Part shown: one piece after another, positions 48,271 through 57,849 of the stretch
How the letters are laid out: the number at the start of each line of letters is the position of its first letter
Position numbering within the stretch: position 1 is the stretch's first letter
From: Massilia sp. ZL223
Lineage (GTDB): Bacteria; Pseudomonadota; Gammaproteobacteria; Burkholderiales; Burkholderiaceae_D
Direction: 5' to 3'
Assembly: GCF_018119395.1 (NCBI RefSeq)
Contig: NZ_JAGPWD010000006.1
Location: forward strand, 80,192-144,191
Length of the DNA stretch: 64,000 nt
Notes under the pieces: model-generated
What the model saw: the letters and a program-made list of their open reading frames with translations, nothing else
Told to the model about the DNA's origin: nothing
The model's database searches: none
Made by a program: the position numbers and the translations under genes

Positions 48271-49407
48271 TCAGACCAGGCCGAGGCTTTCGGTACCGGC
48301 CGAGAAATCGCGGTTCTTCGCGTGTTTGCTGTTGAGCTTGATGTTCAGGCGCAGGTCGTTCACCGAGTCCGCATTGCGTAGCGCATCTTCGTAGGTGATC
48401 TTGTCCGCTTCGTACAGGTCGAACAGCGCCTGGTCGAAGGTCTGCATGCCCAGCTCGCGCGACTTCTTCATGATCTCCTTGATCTCATGGACTTCGCCCT
48501 TGAAGATCAGGTCGGAGATCAGCGGAGAATTCAGCAGGATCTCCATCGCCACCACGCGGCCCTTGGCTTCCTTCTTCGGGACCAGGCGCTGCGAGATCAG
48601 GCCCTTCAGGTTGAGCGACAAGTCCATCAGCAGCTGCTGGCGGCGCTCTTCCGGGAAGAAGTTGATGATGCGGTCCAGCGCCTGGTTGGCGCTGTTGGCG
48701 TGCAGGGTGGCCAGGCACAGGTGGCCGGTTTCCGCGAACGCGATCGCGTGTTCCATGGTTTCGCGGTCGCGGATCTCGCCGATCTGGATCACGTCCGGCG
48801 CCTGGCGCAGCGAGTTCTTGAGCGCCGCTTCGAAGCTGTCGGTGTCCACGCCCACTTCGCGCTGCGTAATCACGCAGTTGCGGTGCGGGTGCACGAACTC
48901 CACCGGATCTTCGATGGTGATGATGTGGCCGTAGCTGTTCTCGTTGCGGTAGCCCACCATCGCCGCCAGGGTCGTCGACTTGCCCGAACCGGTGGCGCCG
49001 ACCATGATGACCAGGCCGCGCTTGGTCATGATCACATCCTTCAGCACTTCCGGCAGTTCGAGGTCTTCGAACTTGGGGATGGTGGTGGTGATCACGCGCA
49101 GCACCATGCCCACGGCGCCCATCTGCATGAAGGCCGAGACGCGGAAGCGTCCCAGGTCGCCCGGGCTGATCGCGAAGTTCGATTCCTTGGTCAGCTCGAA
49201 GCCGGCCGCCTGCTTGTCGTTCATGATCGCACGCGCCAGGTCGGCCGTGTGCGTGCCGCTCAGCGCCTGGTTCGACACCGGCGTCATCTTGCCGTCGATT
49301 TTCATCGCCGGCGGGAAGCCGGCCGTGATGAACAGGTCCGAGCCGCCTTTCGCCGTCAGCAGGCGCAGCAGGTCGAACATGAATTTGGATGCCTGGTCGC
49401 GTTCCAT
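48271..49407 (-). CDS. pilU: Type IV pilus retraction ATPase PilU
   Basis: A 378-residue hexameric secretion ATPase, Walker A GATGSGKSTTL near residue 140, with a His-box region ATLHANSANQALDRI. PilU assists PilT in retracting pili. It is distinguished from the next gene by its longer C-terminus and its place just downstream of pilT. The gap to pilT is 19 bases. Confidence 0.93.
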   Translation of the reverse strand: MERDQASKFMFDLLRLLTAKGGSDLFITAGFPPAMKIDGKMTPVSNQALSGTHTADLARAIMNDKQAAGFELTKESNFAISPGDLGRFRVSAFMQMGAVGMVLRVITTTIPKFEDLELPEVLKDVIMTKRGLVIMVGATGSGKSTTLAAMVGYRNENSYGHIITIEDPVEFVHPHRNCVITQREVGVDTDSFEAALKNSLRQAPDVIQIGEIRDRETMEHAIAFAETGHLCLATLHANSANQALDRIINFFPEERRQQLLMDLSLNLKGLISQRLVPKKEAKGRVVAMEILLNSPLISDLIFKGEVHEIKEIMKKSRELGMQTFDQALFDLYEADKITYEDALRNADSVNDLRLNIKLNSKHAKNRDFSAGTESLGLV

Positions 49408-49426
49408 TGAGATTCCTCGCAGTTTC

Positions 49427-50470
<1,044 letters not shown>

Positions 50471-50545
50471 TTATAATCCCTGTGCCGCGCCGGGGGGCGC
50501 AAAGCCCTCGTCTCGACTGAAAAATATTTCCTATAGAAAATCATT

Positions 50546-51259
50546 ATGTCCACAATCGCTGAGAACTTGCAAGCTGTCGAAGCGACAATCGCCAGTGCCG
50601 CCGAGGCCGCAAACAGGCCCCGTTCCAGCGTCCAGCTGTTGGCCGTTTCGAAGACCTTCCCAGCGGAAGCGGTGCTGGAGGCGATGGCGGCGGGCCAGCA
50701 GGCCTTCGGTGAAAACTACCTGCAGGAAGCGCTCGACAAAATTGCGCTCGTCGCGCGCGCGCAACCCGAGGCGCCTGTCGAATGGCATTTCATTGGTCCG
50801 ATCCAGAGCAATAAGACAAGACCGATCGCGTCCAGCTTCCAATGGGTACACACGGTGGAGCGCCTGAAGATCGCCCAGCGCCTGTCCGAGCAGCGTCCGC
50901 CGGAGCTGGGGCCGCTGAATGTCTGCATCCAGGTCAACATCAGCGGCGAGGCCAGCAAGAGCGGCGCGCACGAGGACGAGGTGCCGGAACTGGCGCGCCA
51001 GGTGGCCCAGCTGCCGAACCTGCGCCTGCGCGGCCTGATGGCGATCCCCGAACCCCAGGCCGACGTCGCGCTCCAGCGCCAGGCTTTTGCGCGCCTGCGC
51101 ACGCTGGCTGAGCGCCTGCGCCTCCATGGCCTGGCGCTCGACACCCTGTCGATGGGCATGTCGGGCGACATGCAGGCCGCGATCATGGAAGGCGCGACCA
51201 TCGTGCGCATCGGCAGCGCCATCTTCGGCGCCCGCACCTACGCATCCAACAAGGAGTGA
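50546..51259 (+). CDS. yggS: Pyridoxal phosphate homeostasis protein (YggS family)
   Basis: A 237-residue single-domain TIM-barrel protein that binds PLP on the lysine of LLAVSKTFPA (near residue 35). HFIGPIQSNK and MGMSGDMQAAI are family signatures. It buffers PLP and affects amino-acid metabolism; it has no known catalysis. It starts two-gene yggS-proC, one base apart. Confidence 0.93.
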   Translation: MSTIAENLQAVEATIASAAEAANRPRSSVQLLAVSKTFPAEAVLEAMAAGQQAFGENYLQEALDKIALVARAQPEAPVEWHFIGPIQSNKTRPIASSFQWVHTVERLKIAQRLSEQRPPELGPLNVCIQVNISGEASKSGAHEDEVPELARQVAQLPNLRLRGLMAIPEPQADVALQRQAFARLRTLAERLRLHGLALDTLSMGMSGDMQAAIMEGATIVRIGSAIFGARTYASNKE

Positions 51260-51260
51260 G

Positions 51261-52073
51261 ATGAAGATTGCATTTATCGGCGGCGGCAACATGGCCACCG
51301 CCCTGATCGCCGGCCTGGCCGGACAGCTTGCCAACGCGGCCGACCTGCACGTGGTCGACCCGAATGCCGACGCGCTGGCGCGCCTGGCGCAGCAGTATGG
51401 CGTGAGCACGGCGTCCGGCATCGGCGATCAGGTTGCGGGCGCCGACGTGGTGGTGCTGGCCGTGAAGCCGCAGCAGATGCGCGAAGTGGCCGCCAGCCTG
51501 GCGCCGCAGCTGCGCGGCCAGCTGCTGCTGTCGATCGCGGCGGGCATCCGCATTGCCGACCTGTCGCGCTGGCTGGGCGGCTATGGCGCCATCGTGCGCT
51601 CGATGCCGAATACGCCGGCCCTGATCGGCATGGGCATTACCGGCATGGTGGCGCAGGCGGGTGTGAGCGAAGGCCAGCGCGAGGCGGCGGACCAGGTGAT
51701 GCGCGCGGTCGGCAAGACCGTGTGGCTCGATGACGAGGCCAAGATCGATCCTGTGACGGCGGTGTCGGGCAGCGGGCCGGCGTATGTGTTCTTCTTCCTC
51801 GAGGCGATGCAGCAGGCGGCCGTCGAGATGGGCTTGAGCGCGGAGCAGGGCAGGGAGCTGGCGCTGGCGACCTTCACCGGGGCGGCGCAGCTGGCGGCGC
51901 AGTCGCAGGATCCCGTTGAGGTGCTCAGGCAGCGGGTGACGTCGAAGGGCGGCACCACTTATGCGGCGATCACCAGCATGGAAGCCAGCGGCGTGAAGCA
52001 GGCCATCGTCGAGGCGATGAAGGCGGCGGCGGCGCGGGGGCGTGAGCTTGGCGACGAGCTAGGTAAAGATTGA
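51261..52073 (+). CDS. proC: Pyrroline-5-carboxylate reductase
   Basis: A 270-residue enzyme for the last step of proline synthesis. The NADP-binding motif is IAFIGGGNMATALIAGL at the start. SMPNTPALIGMGITG and the C-terminal AVSGSGPAYVFFFLEAM and VTSKGGTT are typical. The ATG at 51261 has AAGGAG upstream and follows the yggS stop by one base. Confidence 0.95.
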   Translation: MKIAFIGGGNMATALIAGLAGQLANAADLHVVDPNADALARLAQQYGVSTASGIGDQVAGADVVVLAVKPQQMREVAASLAPQLRGQLLLSIAAGIRIADLSRWLGGYGAIVRSMPNTPALIGMGITGMVAQAGVSEGQREAADQVMRAVGKTVWLDDEAKIDPVTAVSGSGPAYVFFFLEAMQQAAVEMGLSAEQGRELALATFTGAAQLAAQSQDPVEVLRQRVTSKGGTTYAAITSMEASGVKQAIVEAMKAAAARGRELGDELGKD

Positions 52074-52103
52074 AGTGCTGCCGGCAAGCCGGCAGAGGGA
52101 AGT

Positions 52104-52203
52104 AACTTGGCGGGAACGACGGTTTTAAGGTTGGCGTCCACAGCTACTGATCGTAGCCCGCTACCTTAGCCCGTCGTTCCCGCGAAGGCGGGAACCCAAG
52201 TTT
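52104..52203. repeat. REP-like repeats, pair (unit 4)
   Basis: AACTTGGCGGGAACGACGGTTTT at the left and CGTCGTTCCCGCG...GCGGGAACCCAAGTTT at the right are inverted copies of the family at 23930. A small hairpin, TGCCGGCAAGCCGGCA (52079-52094), precedes them. They fill the gap between convergent proC and the S8 protease gene. Confidence 0.82.
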
Positions 52204-52222
52204 GCAAGCAAACTACGAACGC

Positions 52223-54436
52223 TTATTTGCGCCCGATCGTCACTTGCTTCACGGCTTGCTGTTCCCCAGCATCCACTGCGCGCACCTCGACAGTCCACGG
52301 CGCCTTCCCCGACAACAGCACCGATTTCGAGAACACCAGCACATCGCCTTGCTGCACGAAAGCCGACTTGTCGAAGCTGTGCAGCACCTTGCCCGCGCTG
52401 GTCGACACCGTCACGCGAGCCTCGGTCACGTTCGCCACGCCATTGCCGTCGCCAACCTTGGCATTGATCGCCACCGGCTGATCCCCGCTGACCTTGGTGC
52501 TGCTGACGCTCAGCTCCGCGGTCGGCGGCACATTGTCCGGCACCGTCACCTCGTACTTGCCCGTATACGCCGTCGACAGCAGGTTCACGCGCCCATCGAC
52601 CCGCACATGCCACTCGCCCGGCGCCGGGTACTTGACCTCGACCGAGCGGTATTTCTGGATGGTGGTCAGCCCCGCCGATTGCGCGGCGAAGTTGACGCCG
52701 CCGGCCGGATCGACACCCGGCGCATACAGCGTGATGTACAGGTTGTTGGCCTCCAGGTCCCACTGCGCATCCGCGAACAGCTTCATCGCCCCCGGTTCAA
52801 CCGTCACCTTGTGCAGTCCATAGCCTGTATTGGTCTGGAAGGAATTGAGCGTGGCCGTCCCCGCATAGCTGCCGCTGTCGACGCGCACCGGGCCCGGATT
52901 GAAGTGCACCAGGTCGTTCGAGGTCACTGCCGTCGGGATCGCGCCGACGGTGACCGCGTCCACCGCCTTGCGCGCGTCGATGAAGCCGGCGCCGGCGTCG
53001 AAGGTGTCGTAACCCTGCATGACTTCCTTGTTGGCCGTGACTTCCAGCACGCGGATCACGTCCAGCGGCGACAGGCGCGCACCGCCTTTGACGTCCTGGG
53101 CCTGGTGCACCAGCGCCGCGATGCCGCTCACGTGCGGCGTCGCCATCGAGGTGCCGGAGGCCGCGCCGTAGAAGGTGCCGCTGGTGGTCATCGGGTGGAC
53201 AGGATTCTGGCTCGACACGATGTTCTCGCCCGGCGCCACGATGGCCGGGCGGTCGATGCCGAGCGGACGGGCAGCGTGGTCCCAGGCGGCCTGCTCCTCG
53301 GCGCTGGCGGCCATGAATGCCTTCAGGTTGGCCAGCGCAAGCTCGCGGTCATGGTTACCTTCCGGACGGCCGCGCGACGAGAAGTCGGCCATGCCGTAGG
53401 CCTTGTTGGTGGCGCCGATGCCCAGCGCGTAAGGCGCGTTGGAATACGGGTTCATCGTGTTCGGGCCCGGTCCGTCGTTACCCGCCGCGAACACCGACAG
53501 GATGCCCGCTTCGTACGCCAGGCGCGAGGCGACGTTGGTCGAGCGGTTGGGATTGAAGGGTTCGTAGGAGGAGCTGCCCCATGAGTTGCTGAGCACGCGG
53601 ATGTCGGCCACACCGTCGCGTTTGCTGGCGATCACGTGGTCGTAGGCTTCCAGCGTGAAGGGCAGGTTGATGCCGGTGCTGGTGGCATAGCTGATGATGT
53701 TCGCCTTGGGCGCCATGCCGCGCAGGTTGCCGTCGGATTCCATCCCGGTGCCGGCGATGGTGCCGATGCAGTGGGTGCCGTGGCCGTATTCGTCGGTGTT
53801 CCACTGTGCGCCCAGCAGGCCGGTGTGCTGTTCGATGACGGAGGTCTCGACGTCGATGCCGTCCGGCGTCAGCGAGATATAGACCTGGGTCGGATCGATG
53901 CCCAGCGCGCCCGCCACCGCGTAGTTCTTCTTGACGTTGCCCAGGTCCGGATGCAGGCCGTCGGCGCCCGTGTCGATGATGGCCACCGTCACGCCGCTGC
54001 CGTCCAGGCCCAGCACGCGCTGCACTTCCTCGGCCTTGGTCATGGCCCGGCCTTCGGCATTGAACAGGCGCTGGCTGCGGCTCGGCTCGATGAAGCGGGT
54101 CTCGGGCCAGCCGGCCACCTGGTTGATCTCGGCCTTGGTGAGCAGCATGCGCGCCATCGGCAGCACTTTATAGGTCTTGATCTTGCGCCCCAGGACCGAC
54201 AGGCGCGATGTGCTTTCCTTCTTGTCGAACACGACGATGACGTCGTAGTAGACATTGGTGAGCTGCTTGTTGAGTTCCTGGGCGAACTGGCTGTCGATCT
54301 TGGCCGCGGCCAGGGTGCCGGAGGACGAGGCGCCGGGCAGGATGCCGGCCGATGCGGCGCCGGCAAGCGGGCCTTGTGCGCCCAATGCCAGAACCAGTGC
54401 TGCGACGAGTGAAAAACGACGACGGGATGATCTCAC
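52223..54436 (-). CDS. Secreted S8 serine protease with C-terminal beta domains
   Basis: A 737-residue protease. The signal peptide is about residues 1-30, with an RRR start that makes Tat export conceivable. The catalytic residues are Asp155 (IIDTGAD), His219 (GHGTHCIGT) and Ser430 (GTSMATPH), with Asn320 as oxyanion residue. Within the catalytic domain, residues of about 350-400 are an insertion. After about residue 500 come beta-sandwich domains, the last after PPTAELSVSS. It is not a close copy of the tandem pair at 6125-9498. GTG 54436 is chosen because AGAGGAG precedes it. Confidence 0.9.
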   Translation of the reverse strand: MRSSRRRFSLVAALVLALGAQGPLAGAASAGILPGASSSGTLAAAKIDSQFAQELNKQLTNVYYDVIVVFDKKESTSRLSVLGRKIKTYKVLPMARMLLTKAEINQVAGWPETRFIEPSRSQRLFNAEGRAMTKAEEVQRVLGLDGSGVTVAIIDTGADGLHPDLGNVKKNYAVAGALGIDPTQVYISLTPDGIDVETSVIEQHTGLLGAQWNTDEYGHGTHCIGTIAGTGMESDGNLRGMAPKANIISYATSTGINLPFTLEAYDHVIASKRDGVADIRVLSNSWGSSSYEPFNPNRSTNVASRLAYEAGILSVFAAGNDGPGPNTMNPYSNAPYALGIGATNKAYGMADFSSRGRPEGNHDRELALANLKAFMAASAEEQAAWDHAARPLGIDRPAIVAPGENIVSSQNPVHPMTTSGTFYGAASGTSMATPHVSGIAALVHQAQDVKGGARLSPLDVIRVLEVTANKEVMQGYDTFDAGAGFIDARKAVDAVTVGAIPTAVTSNDLVHFNPGPVRVDSGSYAGTATLNSFQTNTGYGLHKVTVEPGAMKLFADAQWDLEANNLYITLYAPGVDPAGGVNFAAQSAGLTTIQKYRSVEVKYPAPGEWHVRVDGRVNLLSTAYTGKYEVTVPDNVPPTAELSVSSTKVSGDQPVAINAKVGDGNGVANVTEARVTVSTSAGKVLHSFDKSAFVQQGDVLVFSKSVLLSGKAPWTVEVRAVDAGEQQAVKQVTIGRK

Positions 54437-54656
54437 GACTGTGCTCCTCTTGATCTGTTGTTGTCTTGGGATGCTTCCGGTGAAACACGGCATTTCCGTG
54501 GTGCCGCCTGATGAGTATTCCGTCGGCATATATGCACGTCAAACGTGCATACGGGCGTTAAAAATTTATTTTTGCAAACAGCAAAAAACGTTGCATCTGC
54601 GCCAATCTTCAATCGTGCGGGCAAGCGCTTGTGCTATGTATGGATGAGCTGGCGGA

Positions 54657-54664
54657 ATAGAAAA
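54657..54664. repeat. Target site duplication, left, of IS copy 2
   Basis: ATAGAAAA directly precedes the left terminal repeat and matches the sequence after the right end exactly. Confidence 0.92.
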
Positions 54665-55720
54665 GGCGCTGTCACCCTTAAATGTAGAAATTGAACTGCC
54701 GGGTTTCCTCCTGGTCCAAGTGTCATTGATCGACCTGGACACCGGAGGTGGAAATGGACGGCAAGCGTTTCGCGAAGTGGATGCGGCAACTGCCGCTGCT
54801 GAGCAAGGGGCAGCGCGGCAAGCTCATGGAGGCGCTCGGGCCGGCGCTTGGCCTGGATCGCCTTCGCGAAGCGATCGAAGTGAACCGGCCGGCGCCCTGC
54901 TGTCCGGCGTGCGAGGCAGAGCGTCCTTATCGGCATGGCAGGCTCCGCGGCCTGCAGCGCTACCGCTGCCGCGCGTGCGGCAAGACCTTCACGGCCCTGA
55001 GCGGAACACCGCTGTCTCGCCTGCGCCATCGCGGCAAGTGGCTCGATTACCTCGACAAGATGCTCGACGCCCATAGCGTACGCGCGGTCGCCAAGGCGGT
55101 CGAGGTGCACCGGAACACCAGCTTTCGATGGCGCCACCGTTTCCTGGAACTTGCCAAGCACGACAGGCCGCAGCGCTTGAACGGCATTGCCGAGGCCGAC
55201 GAGCTGTTCCTGCTGGAATCGCAAAAGGGCTCGCGCCAGTTGGATCGGCCGGCACGCCGGCGGGGTGGAGTGGCTTCCAAACGCGGCATCTCGCACGAGC
55301 ATGTGTGCATCCTGGTCGCCCGCGACCGCACCGGGCAAACACACGATTTCGTCACCGGACGCGGCGCGGTCACGACACCTCAGCTGCACCGGCACTTGCT
55401 GCCGGTGCTCGATCCGGACGTGCTGCTGGTCACCGATGCGCATGCCGCCTATCGCGCCTTCGCGCGCGAAGCGGGCATCTCCCACGAATGCGTCAACCTG
55501 CGCGCCGGCGAGCGCGTGCGTGGCGCCGTCCATGTACGGAACGTCAACGCCTACCACCGCCGCTTCCGGCAATGGCTGGCGCGCTTTCATGGCGTCGCCT
55601 CGCGTTACCTGCCGAACTACCTGGGCTGGCAATGGGCGCTGGACGGTTCTCGCATCGCTTCGCCGGAGCGCTTTCTGCGAGCGGCGATGGGCCTCTTCCA
55701 CACATAATGGGGACAGCGCC
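54665..55720 (+). mobile_element. IS1595-family insertion sequence, copy 2 (complete)
   Basis: The element is 1056 bp, with terminal repeats GGCGCTGTC (54665) and GACAGCGCC (to 55720) and a perfect 8-bp duplication, ATAGAAAA, on both sides. It has one transposase gene on the plus strand. The insertion target is the T-tract of a terminator hairpin (55729-55747). The intact duplication suggests a younger insertion than copy 1. Confidence 0.95.
54754..55707 (+). CDS. IS1595-family transposase, copy 2
   Basis: A 317-residue transposase with zinc ribbon CCPACEAE...YRCRACGKTF, then SVRAVAKAVEVHRNTSFRW, and an ISXO2-like DDE domain (EADELFLLES, LLVTDAHAAY). The frame is intact. GGAGG lies five bases before the ATG at 54754. 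It is about 90% identical by eye to the transposase at 11674-12630. Confidence 0.93.
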   Translation: MDGKRFAKWMRQLPLLSKGQRGKLMEALGPALGLDRLREAIEVNRPAPCCPACEAERPYRHGRLRGLQRYRCRACGKTFTALSGTPLSRLRHRGKWLDYLDKMLDAHSVRAVAKAVEVHRNTSFRWRHRFLELAKHDRPQRLNGIAEADELFLLESQKGSRQLDRPARRRGGVASKRGISHEHVCILVARDRTGQTHDFVTGRGAVTTPQLHRHLLPVLDPDVLLVTDAHAAYRAFAREAGISHECVNLRAGERVRGAVHVRNVNAYHRRFRQWLARFHGVASRYLPNYLGWQWALDGSRIASPERFLRAAMGLFHT

Positions 55721-55728
55721 ATAGAAAA
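55721..55728. repeat. Target site duplication, right, of IS copy 2
   Basis: ATAGAAAA follows the right terminal repeat and matches the left copy at 54657-54664 in all eight bases. Confidence 0.92.
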
Positions 55729-55747
55729 AGCCCGCACATGGCGGGCT
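55729..55747 (-). terminator. Terminator of the yqjD-yqjE-yqjK-like operon, hit by IS copy 2
   Basis: On the minus strand AGCCCGC CATGT GCGGGCT is followed by TTTTCTAT. The stem is perfect. The T-tail is the target duplicated by the IS, so it still follows the stem, and the terminator may remain functional. Confidence 0.8.
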
Positions 55748-55771
55748 CGAATGCGGGGGAGGGCGGCGCGC

Positions 55772-56074
55772 TCAGTGCACCTCGAAGCCCTTCCACCTGA
55801 GTACGGGCAGGGCGCGCTGGGCGAACTTGTAGAGCGACACGCCGGCGGTGACGAGGCCAACCGCCCACTTGGGTTTGGTGGCGAGGAAGCCCGCCGCCAC
55901 ACCGGCCACGATCAGGGCGGTCTTCTTGTGCGCGCTGACGTAGGCGGGGACGACGCCCAGGGTCTCGGGGGACTTCAGCACCGCGAACTCGTGCGCGACG
56001 ACGGCGCGCTGCGTGGCGCAGCGCGCCACCAGTTCGGCGCGGCGGGCCGCAAGCATCTCGGATTTAGTGCCCAT
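55772..56074 (-). CDS. YqjK-like small membrane protein
   Basis: A 100-residue protein with a charged N-terminal helix (ARRAELVARCATQRAVVAHEF) and a hydrophobic stretch (about 53-82). It lies third in a yqjD-yqjE-like operon, overlapping the end of the middle gene by 11 bases. Placement as YqjK-like rests on position and overall character; sequence match was not computed. Function unknown. Confidence 0.65.
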   Translation of the reverse strand: MGTKSEMLAARRAELVARCATQRAVVAHEFAVLKSPETLGVVPAYVSAHKKTALIVAGVAAGFLATKPKWAVGLVTAGVSLYKFAQRALPVLRWKGFEVH

Positions 56075-56441
56075 CTACCTGCTCTCCTTTCGCGAACTCG
56101 ACGTCCTTGCGCAGCTCGGCCAGGGTGGCGCCGAGCAGCGGCGGACGCGAAGCCAGCCCGGTGCGCAGCTTCATGACCGCGAACCCGCAGCCAAGCGCGA
56201 ACAGGACCGTCATGCCGCCCACCGCCAGCAGGCGATGGGTGTCCCAGAACAGCACCAACACGAACAGCACGGCGAGGACGAGGGCGCCGAGCGCCAGGAC
56301 CGCGGCCGCCAGCGCCCAGGCGAGGTAGCCGAACAGGCGCTGCGTTTCCTCCTGCAGCTCCACTGCGGCCAGCTCCAGTCGCGTGCGCGCCATAGCCAGC
56401 ACAGTGCTGCCTATCCTGCCTACCGCCGCGGAGATACTCAT
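56064..56441 (-). CDS. YqjE-like (phage holin superfamily III) membrane protein
   Basis: A 125-residue protein with an amphipathic N-terminal region (RTRLELAAVELQEETQRL, the YqjE hallmark) and two membrane helices (about 40-65 and 70-92). The family's role is unknown; the holin name is by fold only. Its ATG at 56441 overlaps the last base of the gene upstream. Confidence 0.82.
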   Translation of the reverse strand: MSISAAVGRIGSTVLAMARTRLELAAVELQEETQRLFGYLAWALAAAVLALGALVLAVLFVLVLFWDTHRLLAVGGMTVLFALGCGFAVMKLRTGLASRPPLLGATLAELRKDVEFAKGEQVDGH

Positions 56442-56740
56442 TACTTGCGGGCGATCAGCATGCCGACCACGACGCCGACCGCGGCGCCCAGGCCCACCGA
56501 TTTCCACGGATTTTCCTTGACGTACTCGTCGGTCTTCTTGGCCGCATCGACCACGGTTTCCTGGTAGTGGGCCAGGCCGGCCTTGGCGCTGGCCAGCGTC
56601 GTCTCGAACTTGGCCTTGAGTTCTTCGCCGCCGAGGGCGCCACCGTTGCGCAGCCAGGCTTCCGCGTCATGGATCACGGTCTTCAGGTCGGCCACCAGTT
56701 GCTCGCGGGTGCCGGTTTGGGTAGGGATCTTTTCAATCAT
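56441..56740 (-). CDS. DUF883 family protein (YqjD/ElaB-like)
   Basis: A 99-residue protein with a helical N-terminal part and a C-terminal anchor (WKSVGLGAAVGVVVGMLIARK) after NP. YqjD and ElaB are tail-anchored inner-membrane proteins that bind ribosomes in stationary phase in E. coli. This copy may act likewise. First gene of the three-gene operon. Confidence 0.88.
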   Translation of the reverse strand: MIEKIPTQTGTREQLVADLKTVIHDAEAWLRNGGALGGEELKAKFETTLASAKAGLAHYQETVVDAAKKTDEYVKENPWKSVGLGAAVGVVVGMLIARK

Positions 56741-56782
56741 GAGGAACCTCTTTGTGGTGGAGTGAATGCCTTTTGAGCAATA

Positions 56783-57637
56783 TTACCTGAATGCATAGTC
56801 TAGTGCGACACCGCTGAACAATGCCGCGCCCAGCCAATTGTTGTGACGGAAGGCTTTGAAGCAGGCCATCCGTTCGCGGTGGCGGATCAGGGTGTAGTGG
56901 TAGAGCGCCAGTCCGGCGGCGACCACGATGCCGGCCAAGAACCACCAGCGCAGGCCCAGGACCCAGCCGCACACCAGGTCGATGGCCAGGGCGGCGCCGT
57001 AGCACAGCATCACGGCGGCCACGTCGAAGCGGCCGAAGGTGATGGCCGAGGTGCGGATGCCGATCTTGAGGTCGTCGTCGCGGTCGACCATGGCGTATTC
57101 GGTGTCGTAGGCCACGGCCCAGAACACGTTCGCCACCAGCAGCCACCAGGCCACGGCCGGCACCTGGTCCTGCACTGCGGCGAAGGCCATCGGGATGCCG
57201 AAGCCGAAGGCGATGCCCAGGTAGGCCTGGGGAATGGCGAAGAAACGCTTGAAGTAGGGATAGGTGCCGGCCACCACCAGGGCCACCACCGACAGTTGCT
57301 TGGTCAGCGTGTTCAGGGGCTGGATCAGCAGGAAAGAGATCAAGGACAGCACCAGCGCCACCATCACCGCTTCCCAGCCGCGGATCTTGCCGCTGGTGAG
57401 GGGCCGGTCGACGGTGCGCTTGACATGGCGGTCGAAGTCGCGGTCCGCGTAATCGTTGATCGCGCAGCCGGCCGAGCGCATCAGGGCGGTGCCGAGCACG
57501 AAGATCGCCAGCACCATCATGTCCGGCACGCCGCCGGAGGCCATCCACAGCGCCCACAGGGTGGGCCACAGCAGCAGGAGGATGCCGATCGGCTTGTCGG
57601 CCCGGACCAGGCGGAAATAGAGCGCCAGCTTGTTCAT
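56783..57637 (-). CDS. ubiA: 4-hydroxybenzoate octaprenyltransferase UbiA
   Basis: A 284-residue inner-membrane prenyltransferase that attaches the polyprenyl chain to 4-hydroxybenzoate in ubiquinone synthesis. The two Asp-rich motifs are [15 protein letters not shown] (about 67-82) and [12 protein letters not shown] (near 190). About nine helices. No ubiC is adjacent. The start is the ATG at 57637. Confidence 0.93.
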   Translation of the reverse strand: MNKLALYFRLVRADKPIGILLLLWPTLWALWMASGGVPDMMVLAIFVLGTALMRSAGCAINDYADRDFDRHVKRTVDRPLTSGKIRGWEAVMVALVLSLISFLLIQPLNTLTKQLSVVALVVAGTYPYFKRFFAIPQAYLGIAFGFGIPMAFAAVQDQVPAVAWWLLVANVFWAVAYDTEYAMVDRDDDLKIGIRTSAITFGRFDVAAVMLCYGAALAIDLVCGWVLGLRWWFLAGIVVAAGLALYHYTLIRHRERMACFKAFRHNNWLGAALFSGVALDYAFR

Positions 57638-57849
57638 GGATGAATCCTGTCTTGTCGAGCAAGAACTGTTGAGCAGAAGACAGCGATTCTAAAGCTTTTG
57701 CCGCGCCCGCGGCGAGCGGCGCCTGCACGGGTTAATGCAGCAATGTTGCCGTTTTGTTGTCATTGAACCGACATTTTTGTTTGTTTAAATGCATCGGTCC
57801 GTGCCATGGGGGTGGGGACATCTGGCATCCACAAAGATGGAGAAGTTCA

